A DNA stretch of 64,000 nt from Pseudoips prasinana (taxonomy: Eukaryota; Arthropoda; Insecta; Lepidoptera; Nolidae), in contig OX621259.1 of NCBI GenBank assembly GCA_951640165.1, forward strand, positions 4,216,001 through 4,280,000, given 5' to 3'. The notes beneath the pieces were generated by a model. It worked only from the letters and a program-made list of their open reading frames with translations, had not been told where the DNA came from and did not search any database. Numbering within the stretch: position 1 is the stretch's first letter; each line of letters opens with the position of its first letter. Below, piece by piece: positions 1 to 10,199 of the stretch. Position numbers and translations under genes: made by a program.

Positions 1-169
1 CTAATACATACATTATCTTGCCGCTGTCCCTCCTGAAATGACACAAATTCTATTTTAAATACCTCTAAACCGTCGTCCATAGGTTTCTCCTCATCGACAT
101 TAGAGTCCTGTCTTATTGATAATGGATTTCTACTCAAAAAATCTGCCAAAATATTATCCTTACCTCTGC
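1..169 (-). pseudogene. Continuation of gypsy-type pol in another frame
   Basis: Downstream of the pol frame that stops at 160, the minus strand stays open to the window edge in a neighbouring frame. Right after the switch it encodes a short ADFLSRNP-type motif, which normally follows RNase H in Ty3/gypsy pol. The switch lies at a run of seven A on the plus strand (170-176), so a one-base length change there explains the break. It may be a real mutation or a homopolymer sequencing error. The integrase, any env and the 3' LTR would lie left of the window. Confidence 0.75.
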
Positions 170-2193
170 AAAAAAACAATTTCAAAATCCCATTCTTGTA
201 TCGCCAGGGCCCATCGTGCTAATCGACCAGATGTGTCCTTTCTTGACTGCAACCAGCACAATGCTTTGTGATCTGTGGCTATCTGAAAAGAGGAACCCCA
301 GAGATACGTTTTAAAATATTTTAACGCCCAGACTAGAGCTAAACACTCCTTCTCCGTAGTCGAATATCTGGTTTCCGTTTCCGATAACTTTCTTGAAGCA
401 TAAGCTACCGGGTGCATTTGCCCCTCATGACTCTGCAATAATGCTGCTCCCAGGGCACCGTCACTGGAATCAACCATTATACGAGTCACCACCTTTGGAT
501 CTGAGGAAAAATAACGTAATATTGGAGGATTACATAAAATTGTCTTCACTTGCTTAAATGACCGCTGACATTCAGTTGACCAATCAAATTTGACTCCCTT
601 CTTTAATAATTTTGTCCAAGGTAAAGTGACTTCTGCAAAATTCTTAACAAATTTCCTGTAATAAGAAAAAAGACCTAATAATTTCCTTACATCCTTGGTG
701 TTTTTGGGTGCTGATACTTCCCGAATAGCCTCCAATTTGGTCGTGTCTGGCTTAATTCCTTCTCTCGAGATATGGTAACCCAAGACGCAAAGCTCCGTTA
801 AACCAAATTGACATTTCGATGATTTAAATGTCAGATTCGCCCTTCTGAAACGTACAAATAATTCTTTTAATGCTTCTAAAAATTCATGGAATGTTTCACC
901 GTAAACTATAATGTTATCTACATAAACTATTGCGTTTTTGAAACGTAGATCTCCTATAACACGATCCATCATACGCTGAAACAAAGCCTGACTCGATTTT
1001 AAACCAAAAGGAACTACGTTAAAGGAATATAACCCTGACGCCGTGATAAACGCTGTTTTATGCTTCCCTTCTTGTATACTAGTTTGCCAATAACCGGAAT
1101 TCAAATCTAACTCCGCAAAGAATCGAGCCTTAGATAAATATCCAATTTGATCATCAATTGCTGGAATGGGGTATCTATCTGAAACAATTTTTTTGTTTAG
1201 CTTCCTATAATCAACGCAGAATCGCCATGAACCATCGCTTTTCTTAACCAAGACGACCGGTGAAGCATAAGGGCTATTTGATTCTTCTATGACACCCAAC
1301 TCCAACATTTCTTGAACCTGTTCATCAATGATTTTACGCTGGGCTGGTGAAACTCTGTAAGGTAGAGAATTAACAGGTTGCTCGTCCGTGGTTTCGATAT
1401 TAACTTTGATAATATCACAGCGGCCCAATCTGTTCAATTTTTTAAAAGAAAATATGTCTATACTACCATTCAATAAATTTACTAACTCTGCCTTATGCTC
1501 CGACTTCAAATTTTTGCCCAAAACAAAATTGCATTCGCTTTCTAACGAGAAGTCAATTGTGTTTTTCAATCCTGAAAAATAATTATAATCACTACGTGAT
1601 AAATCTACATAGTTTTTTTCCGTAATGTCTGTCACAGCGGATGATTGACATTTGACATTGCTGTCAGAAAAAAAAGAAGTACAAATTTCTTTTGAATTAA
1701 GATTTTCAGAAGAAGCCCGATTTTTTGTTTTTCGACCAAATTCTACGCTGTCTTTGCCGATCGTGACCTTACCTTTTGAAAAGTCCATAATAACGGCATA
1801 CTTGCTCAAAAAATCTTGACCTAAAATTAAATCACAAGCTAGATTTTCTACAACATAAATATTAATATTAAATTCTTTATCAACAATATAAAAATTAAAC
1901 TTAGCAGTTCCTGCCGTATTAATGTGCCTGCCGTCCACCCCTCTTATCACGCCGTCTGCAGCCCCTGATAATTGTAAATCCAACCGACATGCTAATGTAC
2001 GTGACATACAAGATATTGTGGCTCCTGTGTCTAAGAGAGCCGTAAAGGATAGGGTCTTACATGAAACATGCAAATAAGGCGCTTTATCTCTATTATTAAA
2101 ACAAAAATTCAATACTTCCCCCGTTTGAGTGCCATTTTCACACGTCGCCACGTTCTGCTGACTGGAAACGGCTGCCTGATGCGTGACGTTCAT
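160..2193 (-). pseudogene. pol: Ty3/gypsy pol: protease, reverse transcriptase, RNase H (broken)
   Basis: An open frame of 677 codons. It has a retroviral-type aspartic protease with LLDTGAT (catalytic Asp55) and a reverse transcriptase with conserved blocks. These include the segment after WRFCVDYRKLN and the FGLKSSQALFQRMMD region. An RNase H with ATDHKALCWLQ follows. The RT active-site box reads Y-V-D-N at residues 424-427 instead of YxDD, so the second catalytic Asp is Asn and polymerase activity should be lost. The frame stops at a seven-base homopolymer at the end of RNase H and continues in another frame. Its ATG overlaps the gag stop as ATGA (2190-2193), which would suit termination-reinitiation. 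This is an old, probably inactive copy; the exact gypsy lineage is not resolved. Confidence 0.85.
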
Positions 2194-2918
2194 GGCCGCC
2201 GAGGTTCGTTTCCCTCCTGGCGCCGTACATCTTGAGTGAGGGGCTGTCCTCTCGATCGTAATGCATACGGTGAACGTTCTGCTCTCGCATGCATGGGCGA
2301 TGTCGTGTAGTGTCTCATACTACCTGATGGGGGTGTGTAGAATCGATCTTCATTATTTGAAGGCATCATATCTCCCCTACCTCCCCTATTTTTTTGGGAA
2401 TGATCCACCATAATCGGTATATTGGTTTGTTTCAAATCGCTCATATTATAAACGTCTTTAAGCTGCATGATTAATTTTTTTAATTCTTTTTTGTCCTGTA
2501 TCAATGATGTGGCCAATTTATTTCTGAAGAAGGGTCCTGATGATTTTATAAATTTTATTATAAATTTTTTTTCGTCTTTCATTTCTGCTCTGTATGCCAA
2601 TTCTTGTAATCTATAAAAATATTCGATGATGTCCTCTTTTTCGCCTTGTTTTGCTAAAAAAAATCGTTCTACGTAGTCCACTATCGGTGGGAATTCTTCT
2701 AAGAATAGCTTCTCAACTTCGGCAAACTCTGTTGCTGTCTCTTCTATAGTTTTGTAAAATGATGACGCCGGACCTTGTAGGAAAGACGGGAAAATCGCAA
2801 TTTTTTCTTCGTCTGTAAATTTTTTAATAATAGCCAATTTTCGAAACTGTTTTAAAAATTCTTTTGAATCCTGTTCTATGCCATTGAATAATTTTACTTG
2901 AACGTTTGTCGATTCCAT
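2190..2918 (-). CDS. gag: Ty3/gypsy Gag
   Basis: A 242-residue protein encoded just upstream of pol and overlapping it by four bases. Residues about 15-160 look like a retrotransposon Gag capsid domain, rich in K/E/F helices with an LQGPASSFYKT segment. The C-terminal 70 residues are basic and rich in Arg, Gly, Ser and Pro (KNRGGRGD, ALRSRGQP). There is no CCHC zinc knuckle, so RNA binding is presumably by the basic tail. Gag would form the cytoplasmic particle that holds the element RNA. The frame is intact although the pol that follows is broken. Confidence 0.75.
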   Translation of the reverse strand: MESTNVQVKLFNGIEQDSKEFLKQFRKLAIIKKFTDEEKIAIFPSFLQGPASSFYKTIEETATEFAEVEKLFLEEFPPIVDYVERFFLAKQGEKEDIIEYFYRLQELAYRAEMKDEKKFIIKFIKSSGPFFRNKLATSLIQDKKELKKLIMQLKDVYNMSDLKQTNIPIMVDHSQKNRGGRGDMMPSNNEDRFYTPPSGSMRHYTTSPMHARAERSPYALRSRGQPLTQDVRRQEGNEPRRP

Positions 2919-3011
2919 GGTTTCTTCTTTTCTTTTTAGTTTTCTTGTTTAATCTCTCTCCCCTTTGAAAACTTCAAAATCTTTTCAAATAACCAAAGGC
3001 GCCTACCACCA
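2919..3011 (-). promoter_or_regulatory. Leader and possible primer-binding site of the minus-strand gypsy element
   Basis: Between the gag ATG and a possible LTR edge lies a 93-bp purine-rich leader. Directly at the edge the minus strand reads TGGTGGTAGGCGCC (2998-3011), which starts with TGG as a tRNA primer site should. I could not match it to a specific tRNA. Confidence 0.35.
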
Positions 3012-3500
3012 TGTAAGCACACTCGCAGCTGCAAGAGGTATTTCTATACGGGATCTAGGGAGATCTTCTCAATGATAACACATGTATTCACAAACAATCA
3101 CTGATTTTATTTAAAATAATTATATTAGATTCACAATGTTTACTTTAGCACACCATTTTTATAACTATTGACAAACATCAATCAAACGTAACACCATGCT
3201 TTTTTATTTGATTCGAATTCTATTCTCATTTTAAAAGCTATGTTTAGTTATTTTAATAAAATGACCAGAGCTACTAGCTATCTTGATAAAAGAGGTTTTA
3301 TTCTATAGGAGGGCAGGTAATATCATTACAGTACGTACCCATAATATGCCTGTTGGCTCTTGGCCTTGAACAAACCCGTGTTATATGAGTCTATAAACAC
3401 GTCGATCGGGAGGGTCTTTCCACGGCTTAGCCGTGCGTATGATGAAAGGGGAAGCAAATGTTTTATACCTTGTTTTATAATATAAATTAAATACTAGTGT
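3012..3500 (-). repeat. Putative 5' LTR of the minus-strand gypsy element
   Basis: On the minus strand this stretch ends in TTACA directly before the possible primer site, as an LTR would. It contains an AATAAAA signal and a CACGGCTAAGCCGTG palindrome (3421-3435). The far boundary is a guess because the partner LTR is outside the window. Confidence 0.3.
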
Positions 3501-4598
3501 ACGCTTGTAGATTTGCCGGCAAGGCAATTTGTTCTACTGAAGTGTTAATCAATTCAATTTGCCAATTAAAAGAGAGAGAATCAATTTCTTTTTTTTCCAG
3601 TTACGATTATTTTATGTGGATTGGTCTGGGTAAATCGTAACTCACAATTCATATAATTGCAATTAACTTTTTCAAATTTTAACTAACGATTTGGTAATTA
3701 AAACTAACAGACCATTAAATTTTCATAATACTTGATAAAAAATAGTGAAATATTATTAAAGTAGAAGATATTGTTTGTTATTTGCATTTTAAACGAGAAA
3801 TTTTGAAGGTTACTTATATGAATAATCTCTTTTTCAATAACTTAAATATTATGTTACCAAATTATTACTGTCCAACAAATGTTTCACACAGGCCGCATAT
3901 CCACATATACTTGTTAACTATGTTTACCTTATCTTGGAGGTATTCTACCTTAAAATAGAACAAGCAATATTAAACTAGTTTTAGACATATTTTTTTCACA
4001 AACTCGGTCATTTCTACGTGGTGTTTTATTTATATCCGGGTCATACTCGACGGGACAATGTTTGTTCAAAACTGTCTGCGGTATTATATACAGCACACGT
4101 ACCATTAAAGTTTCTGCTAGTTTATACAGCTCTGTAGTTGGAGGGTAAAATATTAGTGAGTTTTAGAGTTGTTTTTTGCACTCTCTCTCTCTCTCTATTT
4201 AAGGAAGTGAGATTTTTTTTATTTTTTTATTTCATATTTATTTAAACACACATAAACTATCATTACAGGAACTTAATACCTAATTCAATAGCCTATATAC
4301 TTATAAATTAAAAACAATAATGGTTACTCAATATTAAAAACTTAAACTATACAAATTGCACAATAAGCGGCCTGTGTGAATTCGTTCAGTGTGCACGAAA
4401 AGATATCAATGCTGTGAGCCAACGTATTGAGCGCCCGCAGCGCACGCAGCAATTTTAAAGCATTACCCCGGGATGTGATGCAATATGATAATATTAACTG
4501 GCATAGGGCTTGATATTACATTATACATATTTACATTGATCTATTAAAGGTACGCAGTGCGCGAGTCCTTTTAATGCTTGGCTTGTTTTTATTATTGA
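3501..4598. other. No gene seen; AT-rich intergenic DNA
   Basis: AT-rich sequence with a short CT microsatellite near 4180-4196. Around 4375-4455 it has a GC-richer patch with weak resemblance to part of the LINE ORF2 at 40.5 kb. I see no supported gene. Confidence 0.5.
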
Positions 4599-4838
4599 CT
4601 AGCAGTGCCCGCGGACTTCGTTCCGCGTTATAAATATTCTTGTCCCTGCCCGTTTGTCCCGCGTAATACTTCGGATTAAAAGTTCGGGATAAATAAAAAT
4701 TATGATGATGAACATTCAACAATAACGTAGCTTTTTATTAGTGGAATAATTTTGAAAATCGGGTCAGTAGATCTAGAGATTACCCCTTACAACGTCACAA
4801 ACTCACAAACGTTACCTCATTATAATATTAAGTATAGA
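4599..4838 (-). mobile_element. Non-autonomous Helitron, family B
   Basis: On the minus strand it starts TCTATACTTAATATTATAA and ends with a GC-rich stem (CGGAACGAAGTCCGCG) followed by CTAG. The host bases are A before TC and T after CTAG, the Helitron A|T target rule. A second copy lies at 32079. A 63-codon open frame inside is accidental. Confidence 0.75.
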
Positions 4839-4868
4839 TACAGCAAAAAATGTGCTATTTATTAAAAT

Positions 4869-5034
4869 CTAGCTGTTCCCCGCGGTTTTACACGCATTAA
4901 ACTTTATAAATTATAGCCTATGTGTTAATCCAGGGTGTCAGCTAACTCCATACCAAATTTTATTAAAATCTTTCCAGTGAAGAAGTAACAAACATACACA
5001 CTCACATACTTTCGCCTTTATAATAATAGTGTGA
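4869..5034 (-). mobile_element. Non-autonomous Helitron, family A
   Basis: Minus-strand copy of a family with consensus start TCACACTAATATTATAAAGG and end GCGGGTAAAACCGCGGGGCA plus CAGCTAG. The 3' hairpin (GCGGG/CCGC) and CTAG end mark it as Helitron. It has internal deletions. Confidence 0.75.
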
Positions 5035-5057
5035 TACGATTCACCTTTCTTTATTCA

Positions 5058-5245
5058 ATCTGAATAATTACATTCTTAACAATAATAATGTATAGAAAGC
5101 TTTGGAAGATGTGATCGCAACATAATTACCGTCCTCGATTTTAAACAATACAAAAAAGATACAAAAAGGAATTTGAAAACATGACCGGTGCTTACACAGG
5201 AAATTGTGCGGATATATCCAATCACGAGGCACCTACTCTCACGCA
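5058..5245. repeat. Duplicated unit, copy 1
   Basis: A roughly 190-bp stretch is repeated near 6487-6705, sharing the block CACAGGAAATTGTGCGGATA and flanking words. Both copies lie beside family A Helitron sequence, so a small segmental duplication or an unrecognised Helitron derivative is likely. Confidence 0.6.
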
Positions 5246-5261
5246 GTAACAAAATAAATAT

Positions 5262-5372
5262 TTAAGGGGGCTCCCATACAACAAACGTGATTTTTTTGGT
5301 CGTTGTTATAGATAATGGTACGGAACCCTTCGTGCGCGAGTCCGACACGCACTTGGCTAGTTTTTTTTATAT
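5262..5372 (+). repeat. Dispersed repeat, GGGGCTCCCATACAAC family
   Basis: Contains TAAGGGGGCTCCCATACAAC and TAATGGTACGGAACCCTTCG, then a T-rich tail. A diverged copy is at 59610-59715 and a different part of a similar repeat at 35590. It resembles a common moth/butterfly retroelement end; the class is not certain. Confidence 0.55.
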
Positions 5373-5812
5373 AATTAATATATATTTTTCTCCCAGTTAC
5401 AGTTATTTCATCATTTAGTTACATTGTCAGTGTAAGAATACAGTGGTTAAATAGTTTCAAACGTTAGCTTTGGCATCCTCACAATAAAGTTGCATAGCAC
5501 ATGTATGTATGGTGAAAACCTTTTACCCTTACGCCTATCGTGATAAAATTCATCACATTTTTCTATGAAATTCATATAGTCAACTCAATGTTGCCAATTA
5601 AAACTATATGAGCAAATATGCTTCGTTAGCGCGTACGAACGTCCCAATCAAACGATGACATGTCGAAAGCATTCAAAAGCTTTTTGATGGTTTTAAAGAG
5701 GCATCGAAGTTAATGAACATCCTTACATAGTTTACTTATTTAGTAAAGCTTTACAACAAAACTTTTTCAAAATATAAATGTTGATTTCAACCCCCGCAAA
5801 ATACAATAAGAA

Positions 5813-5997
5813 TCACACTAATATTATAAGAGCGAAAGTTTGTGAGTGTGCGAGTGTGTATATTTGTTACTTCTACACGTCTAAACTGCTGGAGCGACTT
5901 TAATAAAATTTGGTGCGGAGTTAGCTAGCACCCTGAATTAACACATAGGCTATAATTTATAAAGTTTAACGCGGGCAAAACCGTGGAGCACAGCTAG
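5813..5997 (+). mobile_element. Non-autonomous Helitron, family A, intact ends
   Basis: Starts TCACACTAATATTATAAGAG after an A and ends CACAGCTAG before a T. The 3' hairpin GCGGGCAAAACCGTGG is slightly diverged. It is the best complete family A copy in the window, 185 bp long. Confidence 0.8.
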
Positions 5998-6061
5998 TTA
6001 TCTATAAAGTTAAAAAATCTCTAACTGTGATAATATAAGACAAATAATGCTAATATAATAT

Positions 6062-6383
6062 AATGTCCTCATCGCGGCCAGTCGTCATGGAAAGTAGCCA
6101 TCTGTGCGGGATATATTAAAATGCTCAGCTATTTGCACAAACACAGGGACACTTTCTATTGGGAATAGATGAGATGGCTATACTCAAAATATGACAGATA
6201 TAGGACCGATAGCATTACGTGCTCTCCGAGGCATAGAGGGGTAATATGTCACACTTCTAGCTGATATTGAGAAATTCCCTTAACAGGAAAATCCTAAAAT
6301 TGCTCTTTGGAGTTACCCATAATTTGAACCCAGGACCATAATATCGCGGTTGAACACGCTACCGCTAGACCAACGAGACACTC
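6062..6383 (-). mobile_element. tRNA-derived SINE, family A
   Basis: On the minus strand the head carries a polymerase III A box (GGTCTAGCGGTAGCG) and B box (GGGTTCAAATTATGG, diverged), then the family body. It sits beside Helitron fragments. Confidence 0.75.
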
Positions 6384-6448
6384 AAAAAATAATATATTAT
6401 ACAAACACACTCACGCCATTGTATGGGCTATGCAATGGGTGTGCGTGT

Positions 6449-6705
6449 TTCACCCGCGTTAAACTTAATAAATTATAGCCTGTGTTATTCGAAATAATTA
6501 CATTCTTAAAAATAATAATGTATACATAGCATTAAAATATGTGATCGCAACATAAATAAACGTCCCTGATCAATAAAAAAACAAAATAGAAACAAAGAGC
6601 AATAGAGTAGAAGAAGAATTGCGTGTAATTTTTAAAACATGAGCGGCGCTTACACAGGAAATTGTGCGGATATATCCAATCACGAGGCACCTACTCACAC
6701 CGGTC
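6449..6705. repeat. Truncated Helitron A end plus duplicated unit, copy 2
   Basis: Positions 6449-6486 hold only the 3' part of a minus-strand family A Helitron. It is followed by the second copy of the unit described at 5058-5245. Confidence 0.55.
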
Positions 6706-6849
6706 AATTATAGCGGTGTTTGCGTTGACAGGCTCGTGGACGTAAATTCAAGTCAATAAAAGTATTTTTCTTATCCTATTCACGTGGCAATTCTGCGCAC
6801 CTGAGGTTAAGCGGTTACTGTAGCCAAACATTTCATTTCAATTTACCTC

Positions 6850-7080
6850 ATAGCCAAATGCTCTCACCGGTCCGTAATTGATCAACGAAGTTAAGCAACT
6901 AGGATTGCGGTCAGTCCATAAATGGGTGACCGCCAAAGTGTTTTAATTTCTGTGCATCTCCGTGCTTCGGAGGGCACGTTAGCTGTCGGTCTAGGTTGTA
7001 GCCATTAGGTAACAGTCGTTAAGCCATGTCAGATGCCTACTGGGCGGCTTGAACAACTCTGACACTAGGGTAACTACTGC
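6850..7080 (+). mobile_element. 5S-rRNA-derived SINE (SINE3 type)
   Basis: The head contains GAAGTTAAGCAAC and, 30 bases later, AAATGGGTGACCGCC. These match the internal A box and C box region of insect 5S rRNA in order and spacing. A family-specific body follows (CGGAGGGCACGTTAGCTGTC ... AACTCTGACACTAGGGTAAC). Other copies are at 18025, 32353, 48605, 59948 and 60606. The internal 5S promoter would drive polymerase III transcription. Confidence 0.75.
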
Positions 7081-7363
7081 ACATACGATAAGTAAGTTAG
7101 TCGTCAGCAAGAGCAAAATATACGCTTTTGATGTAGTTGATAACAAGATGGCCGATAGGTAGGCCATCTTACAGTGAGCTTTCTTTATTAATTTCTCAAT
7201 GACTAGTACATAAACGTGGCCTTTTAATTTTGTTACAGGGTTTGGAGGTGACATGCGAGATACCAATAGGCGGTGGGGAGAAAACAGATCATTTTGTCAT
7301 CATTAAGAGGACTCAGGTTAGTAATTAATAATAATTATATCGTTATGGTCAAATTTCGACAAT

Positions 7364-7660
7364 GGCAGCTAGTCTCGAGGCAGACTAACCATTTGCGAGG
7401 AACACATTATAGTGCACAACTGTGTGCACAAACACAGGGGCACTGTCTATTCCGTCAATGTCATTATTCGATGGGACGACTAGCGACTCGACCGGAAAGT
7501 GCCCGAGTACTCATTTACCTACCGAGCAGGTAAAGGTCATACCTTTACCTGCTGTACGAGGCATGGGCGTGTAATACCGCCAACTCCCGGAATTCAGGCT
7601 GATACTGAGCAATTCTCTTTACAGAAAATACCCAAATTCCCTTTTTAACCCAACCCGGGA
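7364..7660 (-). mobile_element. tRNA-derived SINE, family A, diverged
   Basis: The body matches family A (GATGGGACGACTAGCGACTC). It contains a small local inverted duplication at 7527-7555 around GCAGGTAAAGGTCATACC. The tRNA head is degraded. Confidence 0.65.
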
Positions 7661-7814
7661 AAGACAGTGAATACACCCGCGTGTTCTATAATGTTCTGTG
7701 AAGTAGGCTCAATTGGTTTCAATAACGAAATTTCATCCAGATGCACTATTATTATAACACGGTGCTAGACAATATACAATGAGGCTCTTTACTAGTTTTT
7801 TCTCCATTAATTTT

Positions 7815-8152
7815 TATTAGATAATCGGGCCCTGGGTTAAAATCCCGGATCGGACCTAAAAGCGATTTTGGGATTTTTCTATTAAGAATAAATTTTAGGT
7901 ATCAGTCCGAAGTCTGGCAGTTGATGGTAGCACACCCCCATGCGTCGGAGAGCATGTGTAGCCATCGTTCCTGTGCCTGATCTCTCCATTCCCGTCGTGT
8001 CGCCAGTTGTCCCATCGAGTCATGAGAGTGATGGAATGGAACGTGCCATTTGTTTGCGCTCACACTTGTGCACTATAATGCGCGCATATGGCTAGGCCCC
8101 ATGGAGACAGGCCACCGTGGCCGTAATACAACCAGGAACACATTATTATAAA
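7815..8152 (+). mobile_element. tRNA-derived SINE, family A
   Basis: Most of the body is present, with a B box remnant GGGTTAAAATCCCGG and the 3' end GCCGTGGCCGTAATACAACC. The A box portion is lost. Confidence 0.65.
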
Positions 8153-8620
8153 AATAAAATAACGAACGTCATTACAATACAATTAATATTATTTTTTCTA
8201 CACAAACAAAGTAACTATGTGATTGTCATATTACAATATTTCAGTGCCAAATTATATTAAAAGCAGCCAAGAGATTTTTTACTATTTCATAACAATAATA
8301 AACTAACATTTGAAACGTGCGTAAAAAATATAGATGTGATATATTTCTTTCGAGGATGGTTTTTCATTACAATTTAATACAAAATCCTCTTGAATAAGCT
8401 TTCCTACGAACTTTGATAGCTAATTCCTTTCAAAATGTCATAAAGGTTCCGAGTAACATAAAGCTGTACGGAGGGTGGTCGTTGAAAGGTACAAGGTTGT
8501 AATTAGTTAGCTAAATTACGGACATAATGAGTGGCGGACAAAGATGGACGCTCTTTTGGGTATGCCCTTTCATGGAAACGGTTATTTTGGAAGGCTGTAT
8601 TTTGGTTCCAACTAAATGTA
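8153..8620. other. No feature recognised
   Basis: AT-rich DNA without a supported gene or repeat that I can match inside the window. Confidence 0.4.
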
Positions 8621-8752
8621 CAGACGCCAGCACATCCAGCTTCCCTATTCTCAATTTCTTTTATAGATATTCAACTTTATCAAATGAGCATAAGGTTCAC
8701 TTTTAATTGGGGATATTTGACAGATTGGGGTAGCTGGATGTGCTGGCGTCTG
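8621..8752. mobile_element. MITE, CAGACGCCAGCACATCCAGC inverted-repeat family
   Basis: A 132-bp element with terminal inverted repeats of about 38 bp starting CAGACGCCAGCACATCCAGC, flanked by TA on both sides (8619-8620, 8753-8754). TA duplication suggests Tc1/mariner-type mobilisation. Sister copies are at 31102 and 61235. Confidence 0.75.
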
Positions 8753-8867
8753 TACAACGCGGAGATGTAATCTGTTTTTGAGGCTTACTTTACCGTCTCT
8801 GTTATTTCTTTAAATGTATCTTCGTGAATAAAAATGTGAATGTCGTTTATTTAATCTTTTGGATCTT

Positions 8868-9022
8868 TGGCGTGGTTGGTAGATACTTAGCTTTCACGCC
8901 GCAGGTCGTGTGTACGATTCCTACCCAGGACAGATATTTGTGTGCAAGAACATGTATGTTTACTCTGAGTCTGGGTGTAATTATCTATATAAGTATATTG
9001 TTACAAAAGAAAAGTAGTATAT
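8868..9022 (+). mobile_element. tRNA-derived SINE, family B, 3'-truncated
   Basis: Matches the family B head and centre: CACGCCGCAGGTCGTG, CCCAGGACAGATATTTGTGT and GTAATTATCTATATAAGTAT. The usual 3' part is absent. Confidence 0.65.
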
Positions 9023-9654
9023 GTACAAGACAAAGTCCTTTTTTACCTAATTTCTCTAGTGATGACAAATCAAACAATGTGTTGCTCTATTAAACCATGT
9101 CTGTAAAATAAAAGTAAGTATAGATGATGATGGTGACGCACATGAATTCGAAAAGTCAGTGGTTGGTTTCATCATTCTTGGATTTGAATTTGGTCCACTT
9201 GTTCCAAAGTCTGACGGTATAACCACTAGGCTATCTCGACTTACATACAGATAGTAGGACTTAGTGGTACTATAAAGGTTCTTTTATATTATGTCTATAC
9301 GGGACCATATAAAAATATACATGCAGCAGTAGGTAAACTACAATTTTTCACGTTCAAACGAAAACTTTATCTCTACCGCATGTTAAATTGTCGGAGAGCT
9401 TTTCGCAAACATTTATTTTTCAGTTTAAAACTTTCGTTTGCATTCTAACATAGGTTTTTGGGAAACGTGGCACATTCCCCTTTGTTTTGAGTTTTTCTTT
9501 GCATTAACATGGGGATCCGAAAAGTTGCGTGTCAGAGTTTGTGACCCTTTTCTTTACCGGCTGAAAAGTTTTACCATTACAGTTGTGTGAGTTCTATAGG
9601 AACAAAAACCTACGAAATAGGTGGTACTGAAACAAGCTGGCATTAGACTATTCT
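9023..9654. other. No gene seen
   Basis: AT-rich DNA. Near 9190-9245 a minus-strand tRNA-like remnant (AGCCTAGTGGTTATACCG on the minus strand) suggests a decayed SINE. Nothing else is supported. Confidence 0.4.
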
Positions 9655-9780
9655 AAAAAGAGATGGAACCGCTGACTTTGTTTCACTGGATCTCCTCAGT
9701 AGGGGCGCATTGGATCCGGTAGACGCATCAAAAAGCGATACACAATGTTGCTATCCGTCTAAATTAAAAAAATAATAATA
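9655..9780 (+). repeat. Remnant of dispersed repeat U1
   Basis: Shares GGGGCGCATTGGATCCGGT and neighbouring words with the longer U1 copies at 11048 and 49303. Strongly shortened. Confidence 0.5.
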
Positions 9781-9889
9781 TGGAATTCTTTCCTCAATAT
9801 AGAGAGTACCATTCAGACAAGATGTAGTGAGAGAATATCTAACGGGGATGGGCAGCAGGTTCTTTCTGAGTACTATGATCATCTTACTG

Positions 9890-10005
9890 TGATCGCCAAC
9901 CCGTCTGCCAAGCGTGGCGATTATTGCTTATCCCGTACAGATAATTCTTGGGGGAGGCTGTTGCCCAGCAGTGGACTTCTTATAGCTGTTATGATGATGA
10001 TAAGG
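9890..10005 (+). repeat. LINE 3' end with TGATGATGA tail
   Basis: Ends GCCCAGCAGTGGACTTCTTA then ATGATGATGA. The block TGCCAAGCGTGGCGATTAT is shared with copies at 29545 and 36150. Confidence 0.55.
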
Positions 10006-10007
10006 CA

Positions 10008-10199
10008 CCTGTGGTGCAGCGGCTAAGACAGTCGCCTCGCCGCTTCGTGTGGCTGGTTCGAGTCCCGCACCGGACACCTATTTGTGTGACCCATAAATAG
10101 TTGCTCTGAGTCTGTCCGTCTATTATATATTTGTAAAGTACCCCGCGACACAGGGATTAGATTCCCTAGCGCGGGAGGGCTCTTTAAAAAAAAAAAAAT
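10008..10199 (+). mobile_element. tRNA-derived SINE, family C
   Basis: A tRNA-like head GTGGTGCAGCGGCTAAGACA (A box) and GGCTGGTTCGAGTCCCGCA (B box), then a body ending in GCGGGAGGGCTCTTT and an A12 tail. Other copies are at 51300, 56425 and 63953. Confidence 0.75.

Noticed and set aside
4531..4722. Small conserved protein shared with 31981-32202
   Set aside because: The similarity arises because both frames cross family B Helitron copies on the same strand; it is non-coding repeat sequence.
6850..7080. A 5S rRNA gene
   Set aside because: Only the internal promoter region matches; the 5' and 3' parts of 5S rRNA are absent and the sequence occurs as a dispersed repeat.
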